Source: an uncultured Oscillospiraceae bacterium | Lineage (GTDB): Bacteria > Bacillota > Clostridia > Oscillospirales > Oscillospiraceae | Direction of reading: 5' to 3' | DNA length: 17,730 nt | NCBI GenBank assembly: GCA_934670025.1 | Contig: CAKUOS010000044.1 | Span: forward strand, 1 to 17,730 | Shown here: positions 14,810 through 17,730 of the stretch, piece after piece | Layout: every line of letters begins with the position of its first letter | Numbering within the stretch: the first letter of the stretch is position 1 | The notes under the pieces: generated by a model | The model's input: only the letters and a program-made list of their open reading frames with translations | Database searches by the model: none | Told to the model about the DNA's origin: nothing | Program-made: the position numbers and the translations under genes

Positions 14810-15495
14810 CCGGCCGCATCGCGGTACTCCGGATGCGCGCGGCAGTATGCGTCGCGGCTGCCGCAGACGGTATAGTCGCACTTGCAGCCGTTGGCGCACG
14901 TCGTCGTGCGCACAAGACGCGCGCCGATGAGCTCCATCGCCTCGTAATCCGGATTGCAGAGCGCGGGCATGACCTCCAGAAGATCGTGCTTTTTCGCAAA
15001 TTCCGCCGTCGGGCAGGCGGTAAATTCATAATAAATGGGCTTTTCGCGGTCAAACGGCGCGATCTGCATCACAAAATCGCCCCATTTGTCGCACTGCCGC
15101 TTCGCGTTGCAGAACGCGCGGTAGAGGAGCTTTTTGAAAAACGGCCGGTTCACGTCGGCAAGGCCGCGCATCCGCCGAAACGACGGCAGGAAGAGGTTGC
15201 CCTCCATCTCCTCGATCTCCGCAAGGCCCGTCACGCTGCGGCAGACGACGTAATACGCCATGAGCGCGATGCAGTCGTAAGTACCGCCGGGGCCGTTGTG
15301 AAAGTTCTTTTTGCCGCCGAGATCCGTGCGCCAGTCCTTTAAAAACGCCACATATTGCAGCTGCACGCGCGTCCAGACGTCCTCACGCAGCTGCGGCTCG
15401 TAATGCAGCGCGATGCAGCGCTGTATTTCTTTTTTGCACGCTCCGGAATAGCGCACATGACACGTGCGGCCAAATTGCAGCGCGCTGTCCTTCAT
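14791..15495 (-). CDS. L-2-amino-thiazoline-4-carboxylic acid hydrolase family protein
   Basis: The 234-residue soluble protein shows the pattern of the ATC_hydrolase family: a helical N-terminal half, then FDREKPIYYEFTACPTAEFA and a C-terminal Cys-rich block CANGCKCDYTVCGSRDAYC. The named enzyme opens the thiazoline ring of ATC to N-carbamoyl-cysteine in Pseudomonas; many Clostridia members have no proven reaction, so substrate is open. The start overlaps the MBL stop (ATGA), making it the third gene of a coupled operon with the methyltransferase and MBL protein. The C-terminal ten residues are Arg-rich, and its last codons overlap the convergent DUF368 gene. Confidence 0.72.
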   Translation of the reverse strand: MKDSALQFGRTCHVRYSGACKKEIQRCIALHYEPQLREDVWTRVQLQYVAFLKDWRTDLGGKKNFHNGPGGTYDCIALMAYYVVCRSVTGLAEIEEMEGNLFLPSFRRMRGLADVNRPFFKKLLYRAFCNAKRQCDKWGDFVMQIAPFDREKPIYYEFTACPTAEFAKKHDLLEVMPALCNPDYEAMELIGARLVRTTTCANGCKCDYTVCGSRDAYCRAHPEYRDAAGYRRNR

Positions 15496-16355
15496 CTTCC
15501 GACTCCCTTCAAAAAGCCGCGTTTGGCCGCTTCTTCCGTGTCGTCGGACTCGTCGTAGGCGTCATACGGCGCGGACGGATCGGGCACGCGCTTCCGGAAC
15601 GGCGAACAGAGCCTGTCCTTATGCGCGAACGCGAAGTCGATGTTATCCGTCCAGCCGGTGTGGCCGGTGATGAACAGCGGATGCAGGCTGCGCGCACGGA
15701 GCTTCTGCTCGAGCGCGGCGAGCGAACGCACCGCGAGCTTATTATCCTCGGCCAGCGCGGAGATGAAGCTGTAGCCGCCGTCGGCGCCGAACCAGATGGT
15801 ATCGCCGGTGAAGAGATACTTCCCGTCGATCAGATAGACCATATGGCCCCACGTATGGCCCGGCACAAGGAAGCATTCGATCTGCACATCGCCGATGGTC
15901 AGGATCTGCCCGTCGCGCAGGAGGATCTTTTCGTTGTTGATCGTAACCTGCGGCAGCCGGTACATATGATAGATGACCCTGCGGCGCGTCTGGCCGGTCA
16001 GGTAGCGGTTTTCCGTCTCGCCGACATAAAGCGCCGCATCCCGGAACAGCCCCGGGCTGTCGGCCTCCACCGCACCGACATGGTCGGTGTCCTGATGCGT
16101 GATGAGGATGTGGCGGATGTCCTTCGGGTCAAGGCCCAGCCAGCGCATCTTCTCCTCCAGGCGGTCATAGTTGTACCCGGCGTCGATCATGACGGTCGTA
16201 TCGCCCTTGCGGTAGAAGAAGATATTCGCCACCCATTCGCGCACGCACGCGACGTGTTCGTCGATCCAGCCGGTGTTCAGCGGCTTGAAGATCTGCTTGC
16301 CGCGGTACATTCTGCTCATTTCCCGTTTTTGAAATTCCGTTGCCTTTCTGGACAT
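15492..16355 (-). CDS. Metallo-beta-lactamase-fold hydrolase
   Basis: The protein has 287 residues from ATG 16355, which follows AGAGGG; an upstream TTG frame overlapping the methyltransferase stop is less likely. Metal-site motifs of the fold are in order: MIDAGYNYDRL, ITHQDTDHVGAV, LVPGHTWGHM, FTGDTIWFG and FITGHTG. The first is HxDxDH rather than the textbook HxHxDH, a pattern I know from a subgroup of Firmicute hydrolases. The substrate is unknown. It lies between the methyltransferase and the ATC-hydrolase-family gene and is translationally coupled to the latter. The C-terminal 25 residues are acidic (DAYDESDDTEEA), then basic. Confidence 0.85.
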   Translation of the reverse strand: MSRKATEFQKREMSRMYRGKQIFKPLNTGWIDEHVACVREWVANIFFYRKGDTTVMIDAGYNYDRLEEKMRWLGLDPKDIRHILITHQDTDHVGAVEADSPGLFRDAALYVGETENRYLTGQTRRRVIYHMYRLPQVTINNEKILLRDGQILTIGDVQIECFLVPGHTWGHMVYLIDGKYLFTGDTIWFGADGGYSFISALAEDNKLAVRSLAALEQKLRARSLHPLFITGHTGWTDNIDFAFAHKDRLCSPFRKRVPDPSAPYDAYDESDDTEEAAKRGFLKGVGR

Positions 16356-16389
16356 GGTTTCCCTCTTTTCCGCGCGTTTGGCGCAAATT

Positions 16390-17223
16390 TTATGCAAAAT
16401 CCAACCGGACGATCTGCATCTTCATCCGCGTGTCGCCGATCTTCGCCAGCAGGCGGAACAGCGGCCGCACGGACGGATCATCCAGACTCTGATAGCCCAG
16501 CATATAGCCGCGGCTCGTCACGCGCATCGGCGGCGCCCAGGGCGAAAGCTCGCGCACGGCGTCCGAGACGGCGAAATACGCGCCGACATCCCGGATCGCA
16601 GCGTCTTTGATCCACGTCTTGAGCATCAGCTTCACGGCCTGCTGATTCGCCGCGTCGAAGACCAGACGGCCGTCCGGGAAGGCCGCGTTCATCGCCTGCA
16701 CGAGCGTGCGGACCTGCTCCGTCAGAAAATAATAGAACACGCCCGCGGCGAAGAAGATCGCGCCGCCGGAGGCGTCGATCCCGCGCAGCCACGCCGGGTC
16801 GTTGAGGTCGCAGGCGATGTTCTTTTCCCGCTCCCCTGCGGGCAGCAGCGCGTCGCGCACGGCGATGACGGCCGGCAGATCGAGATTATAGCGCTTGCAG
16901 CGGCCGTTGTCGCAGACGCGGCCGGTATTGTCAAGCCCGCAGCCGAGATTCACGACGGCGGCGTCCGGGTGCGCGGACAGATACTCGCGCACCTCCCATG
17001 TCAGATCGTTCTGCCGCATGGCGGCCTCCAGAAATCCGAAACGCTGCATCAGGCTTTTCGATTTGCGCGAAAGCAGGGAAAAATCGTAATCTATGGCCTC
17101 GATAAGGCGGACAGCCGTCTCGTCGCGGTAGAGGTTCGGGTACAGCTCGGAGCACATTTTCCGTCCGTAGAGCGGAATGACAAGCGTCTCCTGCACGGTG
17201 TTTTTCTCGATATGATAGCGCAT
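16390..17223 (-). CDS. SAM-dependent methyltransferase, leucine carboxyl methyltransferase (LCM/TcmP-like) family
   Basis: The 277-residue protein starts at ATG 17223 behind AGGAGG. Family signs are an N-terminal helical part (RDETAVRLIEAIDYDFS), then motif I VVNLGCGLDNTGR, the acidic strand YNLDLPAVIAVRDALLP, AGGVFYY-like motif FFAAGVFYYFL and the late strand GRLVFDAANQQA. This group includes TcmP-type O-methyltransferases and carboxyl methyltransferases acting on small molecules. It leads the operon with the MBL protein (34-nt gap) and the ATC-hydrolase-family gene. The upstream region holds a 17-nt-spaced promoter and the AGTTAG-N6-CTAATT palindrome shared with the ECF/ABC operon. The acceptor substrate is unknown. 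Confidence 0.8.
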   Translation of the reverse strand: MRYHIEKNTVQETLVIPLYGRKMCSELYPNLYRDETAVRLIEAIDYDFSLLSRKSKSLMQRFGFLEAAMRQNDLTWEVREYLSAHPDAAVVNLGCGLDNTGRVCDNGRCKRYNLDLPAVIAVRDALLPAGEREKNIACDLNDPAWLRGIDASGGAIFFAAGVFYYFLTEQVRTLVQAMNAAFPDGRLVFDAANQQAVKLMLKTWIKDAAIRDVGAYFAVSDAVRELSPWAPPMRVTSRGYMLGYQSLDDPSVRPLFRLLAKIGDTRMKMQIVRLDFA

Positions 17224-17256
17224 GGCGGCCTCCTTCGCCTGTGGTTCAGGCTCCTT

Positions 17257-17274
17257 AATTAGATATATCTAACT
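17257..17274. promoter_or_regulatory. Operator-like palindrome AGTTAG-ATATAT-CTAATT (minus strand)
   Basis: The inner 14 bp, TTAGATATATCTAA, is a perfect palindrome. Arms and 6-nt spacing match the site at 5516-5533. It covers about +3 to +20 of the predicted methyltransferase operon transcript, a place where a bound repressor would block initiation or elongation. Confidence 0.6.
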
Positions 17275-17283
17275 CGCATTCCT

Positions 17284-17312
17284 ATTGTGCCACACTTCCG
17301 CCCGTTTTGCAA
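17284..17312 (-). promoter_or_regulatory. Promoter of the methyltransferase/MBL/ATC-hydrolase operon
   Basis: TTGCAA (17312-17307), a 17-nt spacer and CACAAT (17289-17284) on the minus strand, each 4 of 6 to consensus. The predicted start is near 17277. Confidence 0.55.
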
Positions 17313-17333
17313 GCGCATCTTTCATCCGCGCGC

Positions 17334-17363
17334 AAAAAAAGCCCCGGGACGCTGTCCCGGGGC
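17334..17363 (-). terminator. Intrinsic terminator of tsf
   Basis: On the minus strand the 10-bp stem GCCCCGGGAC-AGC-GTCCCGGGGC is followed by seven T. It begins about 20 nt after the tsf stop. Confidence 0.92.
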
Positions 17364-17382
17364 TTGGGGCTTTATATTGTGC

Positions 17383-17730
17383 TCAGTGGCCGGCGTTCAT
17401 CTGCGCAGCGACCTCGGCAGCGAAGTCTTCCTGCTTCTTCTCGATGCCCTCGCCCTTTTCAAAGCGAACGGCGTCGACGAACGTGACCTTGCCGCCCAGC
17501 GCCTTGGCCGCGGAGGCCATGTACTGCTCGACAGACATGGAGCCGTCCTTGACGAAGGCCTGCTGGAGCAGGCAGTTCTCTTCGTAGAACTTGTTCAGCT
17601 TGCCGGCAGCGATCTTTTCCTTGACCTGCTGGGGCTTGGTGGCCATCTTGGGATCGTTGTCCATCTGCGCGACGAGAACCTTCTTCTCCTCGGCGATGAC
17701 GTCCTCGGTGACGAGGCTCTTGTCCCAGAA
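17383..17730 (-). CDS. tsf: Translation elongation factor Ts, C-terminal part (5' end outside window)
   Basis: The minus-strand frame enters from the window edge with FWDKSLVTEDVIAEEK, VLVAQMDNDPKMATKPQQV and KIAAGKLNKFYEENCLLQQ, then AFVKDGSMSVEQYM, and ends AAQMNAGH at 17383 (115 codons seen). These are the coiled dimerisation/core C-terminal signatures of EF-Ts, which recycles EF-Tu by GDP exchange. The upstream neighbour, outside the window, is expected to be rpsB. Confidence 0.95.
   Translation of the reverse strand, partial: FWDKSLVTEDVIAEEKKVLVAQMDNDPKMATKPQQVKEKIAAGKLNKFYEENCLLQQAFVKDGSMSVEQYMASAAKALGGKVTFVDAVRFEKGEGIEKKQEDFAAEVAAQMNAGH

Noticed and set aside
13954..15342. 462-codon plus-strand frame over DUF368 and the ATC-hydrolase gene
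   Set aside because: It is an out-of-frame reading of DUF368 followed by antisense of the next gene; no ribosome site or domain.
16356..16397. Longer MBL start at the TTG at 16397
   Set aside because: It lacks a ribosome site and adds a basic leader not expected in the fold. ATG 16355 has AGAGGG at good spacing.

Overview
The window looks like chromosomal DNA from a GC-rich member of the Firmicutes, probably a gut-type Clostridia lineage (Oscillospirales-like). The evidence is the set of gene families (fused tandem EcfA ATPases, a TIGR02185-type ECF S component, an L-2-amino-thiazoline-4-carboxylic acid hydrolase family protein, DUF368), Firmicute-style AGGAGG ribosome sites and -35/-10 promoters, and a GTAGGGGC-type inverted-repeat element of a kind I associate with Oscillospiraceae genomes. 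The assignment is from protein style only.

Layout, left to right. (1) 1-1293: a minus-strand lipoprotein CbiK-like cobaltochelatase, cut by the window edge. It sits behind a consensus promoter, a cobalamin riboswitch and an intrinsic terminator. (2) 1315-6618: a minus-strand transport operon (ECF S component, EcfT, fused EcfA, ABC exporter-fold ATPase/permease) with a divergent AraC regulator. (3) 6619-7020: a gene remnant, a small MITE-like element and two terminators. (4) 7021-9662: a minus-strand molybdenum operon (moeA-like, modA, modB, modC). (5) 9839-11092: a divergent iclR-mogA pair. (6) 11094-13853: a two-component system with a tandem 11-bp direct repeat at its promoter, followed by an EamA transporter. 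(7) 13928-14809: a DUF368 gene with a terminator hairpin directly against its ribosome site. (8) 14791-17223: a minus-strand operon for a methyltransferase, a metallo-beta-lactamase-fold protein and an ATC-hydrolase-family protein. (9) 17383-17730: the 3' end of tsf.

Two things stand out. First, the ECF/ABC operon and the distant methyltransferase/MBL/ATC-hydrolase operon carry the same palindrome, AGTTAG-N6-CTAAYT, just downstream of their predicted transcription starts. This suggests one regulator controls both, and that they form one functional system, possibly uptake and processing of a sulfur-heterocycle metallophore-like compound; that substrate is only inference. Second, five separate deletions at short GC-rich junctions damage the transport genes: ecfT/ecfA, the second ATPase domain of ecfA, modC, modB, and a moeA-like/modA fusion. 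Genes outside these two operons look full length. Either both operons are decaying in this strain, or the assembly collapsed short direct repeats; read mapping would decide.
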